A stretch of 29,572 nucleotides of DNA, from IMG/VR virus record IMGVR_UViG_3300017714_000103, positions 1 to 29,572 of that record. One strand, 5' to 3'. A program made the position numbers and the translations under genes. Source of the DNA: a virus. Every line of letters begins with the position of its first letter. Position 1 is the first letter of the stretch. The notes under the pieces are model-generated. The model had not been told where the DNA came from. It saw only the letters and a program-made list of their open reading frames with translations, and ran no database searches. Positions 1-6,789 of this stretch are shown in pieces.

Positions 1-361
1 ATTCTTTAATATCAAACTTAGGAAGTTTTATTTCAACGTTACTAATACCTACTTCAGCAATCTGTAAACATTGTAGTGCAAGTTTAGTTACTACATCATC
101 GGGTGTGTTTAACCATTGAAACAGTTTACGCATTTTGTAACTTAACTGTCTGCCTGGAACCCAACTTGCTTTGAAGCCACAGTTGAAACAATGATAACTT
201 ATACCACCTTCGCCGTTATTGATTAGTCCGCCACGTTGTCTTTTGTCAGCATTGGTTCCGTTGTGTACACAACAAGGTGCATTGAAAGAAGTCCAACCAC
301 TTGGAGTAGTTTTCTTCTTAGTAGGTAGATGTAACTGTAGTGTCTCGAATACAATGCTCAT
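1..361 (-). CDS. DNA primase, gp61-like, N-terminal part (runs off left edge)
   Basis: The visible 120 residues begin with the ATG at 359-361 and remain open to the edge. They contain a CHC2-type zinc ribbon: C30 and H33 in a CxxH pair, then C58 and C61 in a CxxC pair, followed by a Trp and basic residues. This is the DNA-recognition zinc module of DnaG and T4 gp61 primases, which prime lagging-strand synthesis together with the gp41 helicase. The catalytic TOPRIM part lies outside the window, so the assignment rests on the zinc module and on the T4-like context. There is no Shine-Dalgarno sequence. A sigma70-type promoter ends six bases before the ATG, which predicts a leaderless mRNA. Confidence 0.75.
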   Translation of the reverse strand, partial: MSIVFETLQLHLPTKKKTTPSGWTSFNAPCCVHNGTNADKRQRGGLINNGEGGISYHCFNCGFKASWVPGRQLSYKMRKLFQWLNTPDDVVTKLALQCLQIAEVGISNVEIKLPKFDIKE

Positions 362-367
362 AATACT

Positions 368-396
368 ATTATAGTATCATTTGCATCAGAAGTCAA
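368..396 (-). promoter_or_regulatory. sigma70-type promoter of the primase gene
   Basis: On the minus strand TTGACT (391-396) is separated by exactly 17 bases from TATAAT (368-373). The six bases AGTATT then lead directly to the primase ATG, so the expected +1 falls on the A of the start codon. The -35 region extends to TTGACTTCTGA, an 11-mer repeated in the promoter at 11086-11114. The -10 lies in a small palindrome (ATACTAT-T-ATAGTAT on the plus strand). It looks like an early/middle promoter read by host RNA polymerase. Confidence 0.75.
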
Positions 397-1185
397 CTAA
401 TTTCGGACTAATACTTTATCAATTGTTCCAGAATTTGTTGTTGTATATTTGGTTCTCAAATATGAAAACACACCATTAAAATTAACTGGAGTAGGGTCAG
501 TTGGATTTTCTAAATTTACAGTTGTAATGTCTACCCAATTAGTTGGATTTTGGTTTTCCAAACTACCTTGAATAGTTACTGTACCTATAAAGTCAGTTGA
601 GTATATTGCCGCAGTATGTAATGCTTCGTTACCATTACGTGCCGCTTCTGCTGTGATCTGTTCGCTCTTATATTCAACAGGATCAGTGTTTTCTATCTCT
701 GTGAAAGAACTAACGGAGTATGTGTCTTTCGGTCCAGGGAATGCTTCACCGTGCAACTCGATGGTACCAATCATCTCAAAGTGGGTGTTAGCATACGTAA
801 GTACTTCACTGTTGTCACTGTCCTTAGTCAAGTAAATTGTATAAGTTAGTAACTGATCGTCTAAGTTTAATAAGTCGTTTGCAGTAATACTAACTTCAAA
901 CTGACCTTTATAGTTAGGCGTTGATGTTTCTTTAATTGTTCCTATTTTAGTAAGCACTTGTGTTTTAGCATGATCGAACGCTGTAAAGTGTGGCGTATAC
1001 GTATTAAGTATGCTTATAGGCTTACTGTCGTTGTTTTTTATTTCAAAGGTCAACATGTTGTCGATACCTTTAAAAATTTTTAAGTTTTTCTGGTACACTT
1101 GTCTTAACTCCGTTGTTGTGCCCGTAGTCACATTTGCTACGAGAGTGGTTTTGGCATTGACTAAATATCTGGGTATAAGTTGCAT
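397..1185 (-). CDS. putative virion structural (tail/baseplate-like) protein
   Basis: A 262-residue beta-rich protein with many Thr, Asn and Val residues and no membrane segment or catalytic motif. The N-terminal half (about 30-140) has the cadence of an immunoglobulin-like or BppU-type domain, with a framework around residues 37-55 followed by alternating beta-strand patterns. The C-terminal half (about 185-262) reads as a second beta-sandwich. Proteins of this look are common structural genes of marine T4-like phages. The strongest support for a virion role is the perfect T4 late promoter octamer at 1191-1198, five bases before the ATG. No Shine-Dalgarno is present. The exact structural role is unknown. 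Confidence 0.5.
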   Translation of the reverse strand: MQLIPRYLVNAKTTLVANVTTGTTTELRQVYQKNLKIFKGIDNMLTFEIKNNDSKPISILNTYTPHFTAFDHAKTQVLTKIGTIKETSTPNYKGQFEVSITANDLLNLDDQLLTYTIYLTKDSDNSEVLTYANTHFEMIGTIELHGEAFPGPKDTYSVSSFTEIENTDPVEYKSEQITAEAARNGNEALHTAAIYSTDFIGTVTIQGSLENQNPTNWVDITTVNLENPTDPTPVNFNGVFSYLRTKYTTTNSGTIDKVLVRN

Positions 1186-1190
1186 ATAAC

Positions 1191-1198
1191 TATTTATA
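1191..1198 (-). promoter_or_regulatory. T4-type late promoter (TATAAATA)
   Basis: The minus strand reads CTATAAATAG here, an exact match to the T4 late promoter octamer recognised by the gp55/gp33 sigma system. It is followed by GTTAT and then the ATG of the gene ending at 397. T4 late transcripts start about 5-7 bases after the octamer, so this mRNA would be leaderless or nearly so. The same spacing recurs at 16386 and, more weakly, at 16430 on the plus strand. Confidence 0.7.
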
Positions 1199-1202
1199 GG
1201 AT

Positions 1203-1571
1203 ATGATGTTAAGAAAAGACATAGAAGATAAATTTCCGTTTTTAAGTGTTGTTACATATGGTGGCAATGAGTACGTAGGTATCGTTTGTAATCAGGATAA
1301 CTTTATTACAAGCATGTACGTTTACTCAGAGTTACAAGATGGACATCAACCAGTGTTCTTAGAGATGGGTGAAACATGGTGGTGGGAAAGTAACCGCATG
1401 ATCCCTATCAACATCTTTTTGAGAAAAGAGATGGATAAGTTTAGATACGCATTGGTTAACATGAACAGTAAAGACGTAAAGATCGTTCACGGGCCAACTG
1501 TGAACTTAAAGAACCTTACACTCAAGAGAGTGAAAAGACGTTCTGTACAATTAGTAAAAAAGCCTAAATAA
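1203..1571 (+). CDS. conserved phage protein of unknown function
   Basis: A 122-residue basic protein, divergent from the structural gene with only 17 bases between them. It starts with two adjacent ATG codons (1203 and 1206), and the AGGA just upstream fits the second slightly better. It has a compact beta-rich core with a Trp-rich patch (TWWWES, about residues 58-63) and a strongly basic tail (KRVKRRSVQLVKKPK) that suggests nucleic-acid contact. It resembles a small hypothetical protein common in T4-like cyanophages. Its stop codon abuts the stop of the convergent DnaE-like gene, and no terminator lies between them. Confidence 0.7.
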   Translation: MMLRKDIEDKFPFLSVVTYGGNEYVGIVCNQDNFITSMYVYSELQDGHQPVFLEMGETWWWESNRMIPINIFLRKEMDKFRYALVNMNSKDVKIVHGPTVNLKNLTLKRVKRRSVQLVKKPK

Positions 1572-2132
1572 TTACTTTTGGATTTGCTCACAGAGCAAGT
1601 TCATATGAACTACGATTGCTTGGGCATACGCCATTGCGTGTGCTTTCTTAAAGTAGTAGGAACCGTCTTCAGGTTTTACCCACACCTCTTGTAGTATCTG
1701 TTCCCAGCCATGGTCTTGTAGATGTCTCTTCGCTGGTCTTATGATCGCCAGCACTGCCGCTAACTGCGGTATCGTTGTTGGCTTTAGTTTGCTTAGGAGG
1801 TAACTGTGTTCTCCTACGTGAAATAATTGTTTGCTGAATTCTGGAGCGGTTAGTAAATCCCATAATGGTTCCTTCTTCATGAGTCTAATAAGATGTGCTT
1901 CATCTTGTACATCTTTATATATCGAAACGTTGAGGAAGTCTAATTTAAAATATCCTCGCTCTTCTGCAGTCTTGTGTTCGATTGTAGATAAGTTGTCCAC
2001 AGGATTGTGTGGAACCTCAGTTGTGTATACACCTGTGTTATGTTTTTTGCCTGTGTCAAGTTTAGCGACACGATGCTTAATCTTATCAAGCACTACGTTT
2101 CTATCAGCAAAGTCTATATCAATATCAGGCAT
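1572..2132 (-). CDS. miniature DnaE-like (Pol III alpha palm) protein
   Basis: A 186-residue protein colinear with the catalytic palm of bacterial DNA polymerase III alpha but drastically shortened. Residues 2-8 read PDIDIDF, matching the DnaE PDFDVDF motif with two catalytic Asp. Residues 30-35 (KHNTGV) match the GKHAGGVV segment. FKLDFL at 62-67 matches VKFDFLGL with the third catalytic Asp (D65). AVLAIIRPA at 126-134 matches the conserved LFRPGP region, and FKKAHAMAYA at 161-170 matches FNKSHSAAYA. PHP, most of the fingers, the OB fold and the tau-binding region are absent. The ATG at 2132 is chosen because the PDIDIDF motif follows it and GGAAGAG lies ten bases upstream. An in-frame GTG at 2195 would add 21 residues without family similarity. 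Polymerase activity is not implied. Confidence 0.72.
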   Translation of the reverse strand: MPDIDIDFADRNVVLDKIKHRVAKLDTGKKHNTGVYTTEVPHNPVDNLSTIEHKTAEERGYFKLDFLNVSIYKDVQDEAHLIRLMKKEPLWDLLTAPEFSKQLFHVGEHSYLLSKLKPTTIPQLAAVLAIIRPAKRHLQDHGWEQILQEVWVKPEDGSYYFKKAHAMAYAQAIVVHMNLLCEQIQK

Positions 2133-2133
2133 T

Positions 2134-2226
2134 TTATTTAGGCTCTTCCTTGTCCATGCACCATAGCATGAATACGGGTATTGCGTAACACACACATAGA
2201 AATATTATTCCGTATAGTATTACCAT
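2134..2226 (-). CDS. putative 30-residue single-pass membrane peptide
   Basis: A short frame with an ATG start that overlaps the stop of the preceding micro-ORF (ATGGTAA). It stops one base before the ATG of the DnaE-like gene. Residues 2-23 are almost entirely hydrophobic and the end is charged (MDKEEPK), the usual make-up of a tiny inner-membrane protein. The perfect fit between flanking genes supports it; its size and the lack of a clear Shine-Dalgarno count against it. Function unknown. Confidence 0.42.
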   Translation of the reverse strand: MVILYGIIFLCVCYAIPVFMLWCMDKEEPK

Positions 2227-2297
2227 TTGGGTTTGTACAATGTTTGTATTGTACCATCTCCTGGAATGTAGTATCCTTCGATTTCTCTTTTAGTCAC
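2220..2297 (-). CDS. putative 25-residue peptide (GTG start)
   Basis: The GTG overlaps the stop of the 124-residue gene (AGTGACTAA), and its TAA overlaps the ATG of the next micro-ORF. The peptide is basic and aromatic (VTKREIEGYYIPGDG, then a tail ending KPKW), soluble-looking, with no recognisable motif. Overlaps at both ends match the style of the operon and are the main support. It could be a chance frame. Confidence 0.35.
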   Translation of the reverse strand: MTKREIEGYYIPGDGTIQTLYKPKW

Positions 2298-2664
2298 TCG
2301 CTTTTTCGATACTACTTTTTTCTTCTTCTTTTGTTTCTTTTGTTTCTGTTTCATTTGCTAAATTGTTTGGTTTAGTGATAGGCAAACCGCCTCTATCAAA
2401 CCATCTATCATCTTGTGTAACAAACACATGACTCTTAAATCGATTACCGTCTGTACCTTTGACCATAGTCATTTTTTTATTAATGGTTCCTTTATAGGTA
2501 GTGTAGTCTCTTTGAACTAATCTATACTTGCCACTATTAGGGTCTCCATAGATTCTATCTACACTTTCTCCGTCAACACCAACATGGTTTGACACTATCA
2601 TTTCATTATTGTTTTGTGTGTTCATAGTTATATTATACAGTTTTTCTTCGTCTTTGTCAATCAT
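2290..2664 (-). CDS. hypothetical phage protein with acidic/charged tail
   Basis: A 124-residue protein of unknown function. Its ATG overlaps the stop of the zinc-finger gene upstream (TTATGA), which supports this start; a second ATG at residue 14 is possible. Residues 25-95 look like a small beta-rich domain with a YGDPNSGKYR stretch and a DDRWFDRGG motif. The last 25 residues are a low-complexity Glu/Lys/Thr tail, probably disordered. It lies in the operon that begins at the promoter near 11.1 kb. Confidence 0.6.
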   Translation of the reverse strand: MIDKDEEKLYNITMNTQNNNEMIVSNHVGVDGESVDRIYGDPNSGKYRLVQRDYTTYKGTINKKMTMVKGTDGNRFKSHVFVTQDDRWFDRGGLPITKPNNLANETETKETKEEEKSSIEKASD

Positions 2665-3344
2665 AAGTTAGCCTTTTGTGCTATTTCTTTTACCAATTCT
2701 ACGTCTGTTGGACTACGTTTAAAACGTAATGCCCAATGCTGTGGATCCATTACAGCATATACAATCCCAAGTTGTTCATCATTAAATTTTGATAACATCT
2801 CTTTACCACTTGCACAATTCAATACAAGCCATGCACTAATCTTACCATCACGTAAATGTTGCGTTACTCTGTTAAGACTTGCATATCTAAAATAATCATT
2901 CCATTGTGCTTCTTGGTCATCTCCCCAATCCATCATAGTTTTGATTGAACGTTCTACTGCTGTTTCAACACCTTCTTTCTTTAAGATACCAATTGCGTAT
3001 TTTTCATACAGTTCATCTCTACACCAATGATCAAGTTTGACTCCGCTTGTTACTACATAGTCAATATACTTCTCTGGGTATAACGGACGCACATTGTTTA
3101 CAAATGATCCAAACTTTACAAATGCGTTATAGTATGATGACTTACAAAATTCTTCATAAGTCTTTTCTTTCTTAACGTTCTGACACAGTACATAGAATCT
3201 TGTAAATGCATAAAAGCCTAACTGTACACGTTTCTCGTTCTTTTGTAATGCTCTACGTTTTTGTTCGCACATATGCACCATAAGAGTTTTTTCTCTTGTG
3301 TATGCTGTATTGCAATATTGACATACGAACTTTTTATCTGACAC
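2661..3344 (-). CDS. conserved phage protein with N-terminal C2HC zinc finger
   Basis: 227 residues from a GTG at 3344. The GTG follows the upstream stop by one base (TAACGTG), and AAGGGG lies eight bases before it. A longer frame from 3422 would overlap the upstream gene by 77 bases and is less likely. The finger is C8-x2-C11 then H24 and C26 in a context typical of nucleic-acid binding (CQYCNTAYTREKTLMVHMC), followed by basic residues. The rest is an alpha-helical domain with conserved-looking aromatic blocks (SSYYNAFVKFGSFV and LDHWCRDELYEKY). Similar zinc-finger proteins occur in T4-like cyanophages without known function. A DNA- or RNA-binding role is inferred. Confidence 0.65.
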   Translation of the reverse strand: MSDKKFVCQYCNTAYTREKTLMVHMCEQKRRALQKNEKRVQLGFYAFTRFYVLCQNVKKEKTYEEFCKSSYYNAFVKFGSFVNNVRPLYPEKYIDYVVTSGVKLDHWCRDELYEKYAIGILKKEGVETAVERSIKTMMDWGDDQEAQWNDYFRYASLNRVTQHLRDGKISAWLVLNCASGKEMLSKFNDEQLGIVYAVMDPQHWALRFKRSPTDVELVKEIAQKANL

Positions 3345-3345
3345 G

Positions 3346-4158
3346 TTAGTAACCCCTTGCGTATCTTTTATTTGTATCGTAACCTGCTTCAAGAATTGCT
3401 TTTCCGATATCTTTGTAGTCATCTGTAGCCTCTAATACTTTCTGATATTTGCCTGCAAACTTTTTATCAATCCCTACACCTAACAATGGTGAAATGCGTT
3501 TCATTAGGAATTCATAATACATCATTGGCGTTGGGTGATAATCTAATGTAGGTTCCTCATCTAAGTTACCTAACTTTGCACCTTTGAACGATAAACGTTT
3601 ATCATGCATCTGTACCATCCAGTTATATAAATCCTTTTCAATCCAATAACTGTTTTGTAAAATCTTTTTGTAAGGTGCCCAATACGGATCATGTAATAAA
3701 TGTTCTCGCATGTCAGTACCAAATATAAAAACTACTCTTGCTTTAATAGTTCTTGCAAGTGCTACTGCGGCGTGTATAGAGTTAAACGAGTGCATCATAT
3801 ACGAACGTTCGTCCCACAACTTATTCATTACAAAGCCTTTAATCTGATCTGCTTGATTATCAACAAATATGTTGCCGCCCGGATACCAACTCTCAGGTAA
3901 GTCTGGATCACTCTTGTGATGATCAAATCTATGATAGTCAGTCCATTGTACAATAACTGTGTCCTCAGTTGTAAAGTCATGACGTAAACATGCTTCACTA
4001 AACCGTTCCATAATCTGTCTATTGCCAGCACCTCTGTTAGCCCAGTTGTAAAACTCAGCATAACTTTGTCCTAAGATATCTGCCCATGTAGGCCAGTGAT
4101 ATCTTGTTAGGCTACAACCAAATGTAAACAGTCTTCCGTTCTTTTTAATTATGCCCAT
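3346..4158 (-). CDS. SGNH/GDSL hydrolase-like protein
   Basis: 270 residues with the hallmarks of the SGNH hydrolase fold. Block I is FGCSLT with candidate nucleophile S16, an NRGAGN segment at 41-46 corresponds to the Gly/Asn blocks, and DYHPTP at 206-211 is the block V Asp-x-His pair. The family includes esterases and carbohydrate deacetylases; the substrate cannot be told from sequence. The protein is cytoplasmic by appearance (no signal peptide). Its ATG overlaps the previous gene by 14 bases, inside an operon otherwise concerned with DNA metabolism. Similar proteins occur in marine T4-like phages. Confidence 0.62.
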   Translation of the reverse strand: MGIIKKNGRLFTFGCSLTRYHWPTWADILGQSYAEFYNWANRGAGNRQIMERFSEACLRHDFTTEDTVIVQWTDYHRFDHHKSDPDLPESWYPGGNIFVDNQADQIKGFVMNKLWDERSYMMHSFNSIHAAVALARTIKARVVFIFGTDMREHLLHDPYWAPYKKILQNSYWIEKDLYNWMVQMHDKRLSFKGAKLGNLDEEPTLDYHPTPMMYYEFLMKRISPLLGVGIDKKFAGKYQKVLEATDDYKDIGKAILEAGYDTNKRYARGY

Positions 4159-4591
4159 TGAATTCCTCTATAAATTTTTCTATATCTTTCTTCTTATTCA
4201 TACTAACTAACATTTGTATTTCATCTGCTTTCATGTTAGGAAATATCTTTTCAAGTTCTTTACCTGATTTATTAGTAGCACCTTTTTTCTTTTTGTAACC
4301 TATCCATTCATGATACTGAATAGACTTGTTTTCGTTTGCTGTCATGCAAAGTAGTTGCCACAATAGTTTCTGATGTTTTGCAATAGTAAAATAGTTCTTG
4401 TTATAATATTCATTAGTTTTGAATACTGAAAGTTCTTGTGCTTCACGTTTACCTTTAACTACACTACAATATCTATTAAGCAAAAAGAAACTAACAGACT
4501 TACGTTGTTCATCAGTAAGTTCGTCCCATACATCTTTTGCATTCATATCGATTGCACCAAGTATATCTTTTAAAGGTAATCTATCAGCCAT
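4145..4591 (-). CDS. possible clamp-loader small subunit (gp62-type)
   Basis: A 148-residue basic helical protein. Its plan is an N-terminal ILGAID segment, an FFLLNRYCS helix (residues 35-43), NEYYNKNYFTIAKHQKLLWQ (60-79), an HEWIGYKKKK segment near 94-103, and a C-terminal helix pair. This matches my recollection of short marine-phage proteins annotated as phage clamp loader A subunit (T4 gp62), which couple gp44 to the gp45 sliding clamp. The similarity is in layout and key aromatics, not a definite motif, and gp44/gp45/gp43 are not in this window. It overlaps both neighbours. Confidence 0.4.
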   Translation of the reverse strand: MADRLPLKDILGAIDMNAKDVWDELTDEQRKSVSFFLLNRYCSVVKGKREAQELSVFKTNEYYNKNYFTIAKHQKLLWQLLCMTANENKSIQYHEWIGYKKKKGATNKSGKELEKIFPNMKADEIQMLVSMNKKKDIEKFIEEFNGHN

Positions 4592-5162
4592 TTAGTTTTG
4601 TCTCTATTGAATATGTCATACCTATTGTAACACGAAACGGAACCGTAGTCAAGTCCATAGTGTGCCAATAGTGTGCAGGAAATAGAACAGCATTTCCTCG
4701 TTTGTATTTTGTTCTTGTTAACTCTGTCTTGCCATCTTCTTCAAAGAAGATTGTATCACCGTCTGCATCATTAACATAGTAAACAAATGTCCATAGTCCG
4801 GGCTCGTTGTTGCTTACATCAGTGTGTGGGCCATAGTAAACGTTTTGTACTGTACCATTAAGTCTTGTACGTGTTACTTGATTAATCTCTGCATCTGGGA
4901 TTGTATTAGGAATAATATCACGAGTCAATGCAGTGTGCAATAACTTTGTAAGTTCTTTGTGATCATCGAGTATGTTGCTTTGTGTACAGAACATAACATC
5001 AGTAAACAGTGCAGGAGTTTTATATTTGTCTCCGTCTTCGTGTTCTGGCGGTACACTTACAAACTGCCAATTAACATCTTTAGTTTGATCTTCAATATAC
5101 TGTACAAGCCATTCTGGAAATGGATTCTCAATATCAAAAATATTTAATGGACTTACTTTCAT
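4584..5162 (-). CDS. 2OG-Fe(II) dioxygenase (prolyl-hydroxylase type)
   Basis: 192 residues forming a double-stranded beta-helix oxygenase. The iron ligands are H113-x-D115 (YGPHTDV) and H167 (AHYWHT), and R177 (VPFRVTIG) is the likely 2-oxoglutarate-binding residue. The domain fills the chain, typical for the small phage members of this family. Such enzymes hydroxylate protein side chains or small molecules; no substrate can be deduced. The ATG overlaps the preceding stop (ATGA). It differs clearly in sequence from the other oxygenases of the window, so they are not recent duplicates. Confidence 0.8.
   Translation of the reverse strand: MKVSPLNIFDIENPFPEWLVQYIEDQTKDVNWQFVSVPPEHEDGDKYKTPALFTDVMFCTQSNILDDHKELTKLLHTALTRDIIPNTIPDAEINQVTRTRLNGTVQNVYYGPHTDVSNNEPGLWTFVYYVNDADGDTIFFEEDGKTELTRTKYKRGNAVLFPAHYWHTMDLTTVPFRVTIGMTYSIETKLNG
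4624..4652 (-). promoter_or_regulatory. candidate internal sigma70-type promoter
   Basis: TTGACT (4647-4652) and TACAAT (4624-4629) are 17 bases apart on the minus strand, inside the 3' end of the oxygenase gene and about 33 bases before the ATG at 4591. The sequence is also coding and lacks the TTGACTTCTGA extension of the two stronger promoters, so a chance match is quite possible. Confidence 0.25.
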
Positions 5163-5344
5163 CTTTTTAAAAACCTTTTTGCGGCATCAATTGGATTACG
5201 TAAGCCTTCATATGTTTTGTCAATAAAGCCAATATGATTTTCAAGTTTATTATCTAATGCTTCAACAGTTAATTGCAACTTGTCTACTTTTACACTTAAC
5301 AACTCGATATCTTTTAAAAGTTTTTCTTCATTGCTTGGACTCAT
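5159..5344 (-). CDS. small coiled-coil protein
   Basis: 61 residues, overlapping both neighbours through ATGA junctions. Residues 6-36 show a heptad pattern (KLLKDIELLSVKVDKLQLTV) predicting a coiled coil, followed by a short basic tail (AAKRFLKR). No catalytic motif. It is preceded by a tiny membrane protein, and the two might act together, but that is only suggested by adjacency. Confidence 0.6.
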   Translation of the reverse strand: MSPSNEEKLLKDIELLSVKVDKLQLTVEALDNKLENHIGFIDKTYEGLRNPIDAAKRFLKR

Positions 5345-5448
5345 TTCCCTAACTCCTCTATAGTTTTTGTATCCTCAAAGTCTACGCCTGTGTCTGTGTA
5401 GATAGCCACTGCTGTAAATAATACTAAAATAAAAATTAATAATCGCAT
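5341..5448 (-). CDS. 35-residue membrane-anchored peptide
   Basis: The start is the ATG at 5448, which overlaps the upstream stop (TAATG) and has AAAGGAAAG just before it. A longer frame from 5598 lies within the upstream gene and is rejected. Residues 2-17 (RLLIFILVLFTAVAIY) form one transmembrane helix or uncleaved signal, followed by an acidic 18-residue tail. The stop overlaps the next ATG. Small inner-membrane peptides like this are common in phage early operons; function unknown. Confidence 0.55.
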   Translation of the reverse strand: MRLLIFILVLFTAVAIYTDTGVDFEDTKTIEELGK

Positions 5449-6161
5449 TACTTTCCTTTCTTTTTCATTCGGTTCATAAAACGTGAATAACTTCCTACGC
5501 CCATCATAAGACTGTTCATCTTTTTCAGTTCTTCTGAAGAAACCAAATGTGTTTTTAATTCGATCCGTTTGTCTGATAGTGGCACCAAGTGTAGCCACGG
5601 ATCACCTGGCTCAACGTTTAGTTCACTGTTGAATGGTACCATCAAGTTAACAATAGTTGCGTGTTGATACTTGAACTCTGATATAGCAGGAACTGTCCAA
5701 TACTCTATTGGATTAGTCATGTGCCATTGTGGACTTGTCCATAACCATTTAGTTCCGCTTGTGTCTCTTATCTGCCACGGACTCATTACTTTACCATGAA
5801 ACATGTTTGGCTTGTGGTGTGCATAGTCTTGTGGGTCGTGTGGTATAACAGGACTGCCTTCTGGATACGTTTGGATCATTGCTTGATTAGGTTGATCAAA
5901 TGTTTTAATTTTTAACTGCATCCAGGCAGGAAACATAACGCCTGTTGTTAATAATTCGTTTACGTGTGGGCAACGTTTTAGTGTAGCATTGTCTAAGCCT
6001 TGGTATGTCATGCTATCAAACTTACGTGTTGATGCCATCTTCTTCCACCAATCAGGCATTGTGTCTTTGGCAAGTTCGGGCTCATACGCATCATAGATAA
6101 TACGTTGATCAGTAAAACAATCTAATGTTATTTTGCTTGGCTTATTAAAAATACTAAACAT
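5448..6161 (-). CDS. conserved marine-phage protein of unknown function
   Basis: 237 residues, rich in Trp, Pro and His. It opens with a short basic stretch, then WWKKM near residue 38, a region with CPHVNELLTTG (64-74), a His-rich loop (HDPQDYAHHKPNMFHG, about 108-123), PQWHMTNPIEYW (about 144-155) and a beta-rich end with EPGDPWLHLVPLSDKRIEL. The end recalls uncharacterised DUF6065-like proteins, with low certainty. Start ATG has GAGG just upstream and overlaps the oxygenase gene by 8 bases. It may be a small enzyme acting next to the oxygenase; no motif proves this. Confidence 0.6.
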   Translation of the reverse strand: MFSIFNKPSKITLDCFTDQRIIYDAYEPELAKDTMPDWWKKMASTRKFDSMTYQGLDNATLKRCPHVNELLTTGVMFPAWMQLKIKTFDQPNQAMIQTYPEGSPVIPHDPQDYAHHKPNMFHGKVMSPWQIRDTSGTKWLWTSPQWHMTNPIEYWTVPAISEFKYQHATIVNLMVPFNSELNVEPGDPWLHLVPLSDKRIELKTHLVSSEELKKMNSLMMGVGSYSRFMNRMKKKGK

Positions 6162-6789
6162 CTTGCCTCGTTATATGGTTGTTGTCTAACTGTTGTGGAC
6201 GTTCTAACGCACAGTGCCAATTCATTCCCATTACAATTCTACGTTGTAATGATTTATTTGGTTGACTCTTATGGCTTAACCAGCCTGGAAAGAATACTAC
6301 GTCACCCTGTTTGACTTCAACCTCTGTAAAGTAGTTATGAAGTTTTGATTGATTTTGAGCGAAACGTGGATAGCCTGCAAACAATGTTCTTTCTTTATTT
6401 TCAAATTCTAAGTTGCCACCATTCTCTGGTTGCTGTATATACACACTACAAACAAGATGACTATCACCGTGATCGTGTGTGTCTGTCCATGCACCTTCAA
6501 AGTGACTGTTGACCCAACTCTTTGTTATACCAAATGTGTTGTAGTTCAAGTCCCATGCTTCTAAAACTTTATTTGCTTGTCCTTTTAACCAACCGTTCAA
6601 TAGTCTTGTTTCTTCCCATAAGTGTGGAGCATCAAGATGTCCTGTACTTGTAATACCACCATCTTGCTCTACTTCGCCTTGATCAACAATAGTGTCTAAT
6701 AGTTTTGCACTACGTTCAGCAATAGGGGTTAAGTCTATTGGACAGTTAACTTTATATACTAACTGTGGTGATATTAAAATAGATTCCAT
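6154..6789 (-). CDS. 2OG-Fe(II) oxygenase (TIGR02466-like)
   Basis: 211 residues from the ATG at 6789, which overlaps the cupin stop (TAATG); a longer frame to 6831 lies inside the cupin gene. The oxygenase core reads HDHGDS at 105-110 (iron ligands), followed by VYIQQPENGGNLEFEN, then FFPGWLSHKSQPN at 166-178 with distal H173, and the arginine pair R183/R184 for 2-oxoglutarate. This is the arrangement of the phage/bacterial TIGR02466 oxygenases. The substrate is unknown. It is the best in-window template for recognising the degenerate homologue at 16443-17036. Confidence 0.82.
   Translation of the reverse strand: MESILISPQLVYKVNCPIDLTPIAERSAKLLDTIVDQGEVEQDGGITSTGHLDAPHLWEETRLLNGWLKGQANKVLEAWDLNYNTFGITKSWVNSHFEGAWTDTHDHGDSHLVCSVYIQQPENGGNLEFENKERTLFAGYPRFAQNQSKLHNYFTEVEVKQGDVVFFPGWLSHKSQPNKSLQRRIVMGMNWHCALERPQQLDNNHITRQDV

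Noticed and set aside
1831-2166. Plus-strand open frames opposite the DnaE-like and other minus-strand genes (also near 653, 8528, 25138 and 27914).
   Set aside because: They lack ribosome sites and recognisable domains and lie antisense to well-supported genes.
1572-2195. Longer version of the DnaE-like gene starting at a GTG at 2195.
   Set aside because: The extra 21 residues have no similarity to the family and overlap a better-fitting micro-ORF; the ATG at 2132 has a ribosome site and directly precedes the conserved motif.
2661-3422. Longer zinc-finger gene with a start at 3422.
   Set aside because: It would overlap the hydrolase gene by 77 bases; a GTG at 3344 has a ribosome site and a one-base gap to the upstream stop.
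5341-5598. An 85-codon version of the small membrane gene.
   Set aside because: The first 50 codons lie in another frame of the upstream gene; the ATG at 5448 with a TAATG junction and AAAGGA is the natural start.
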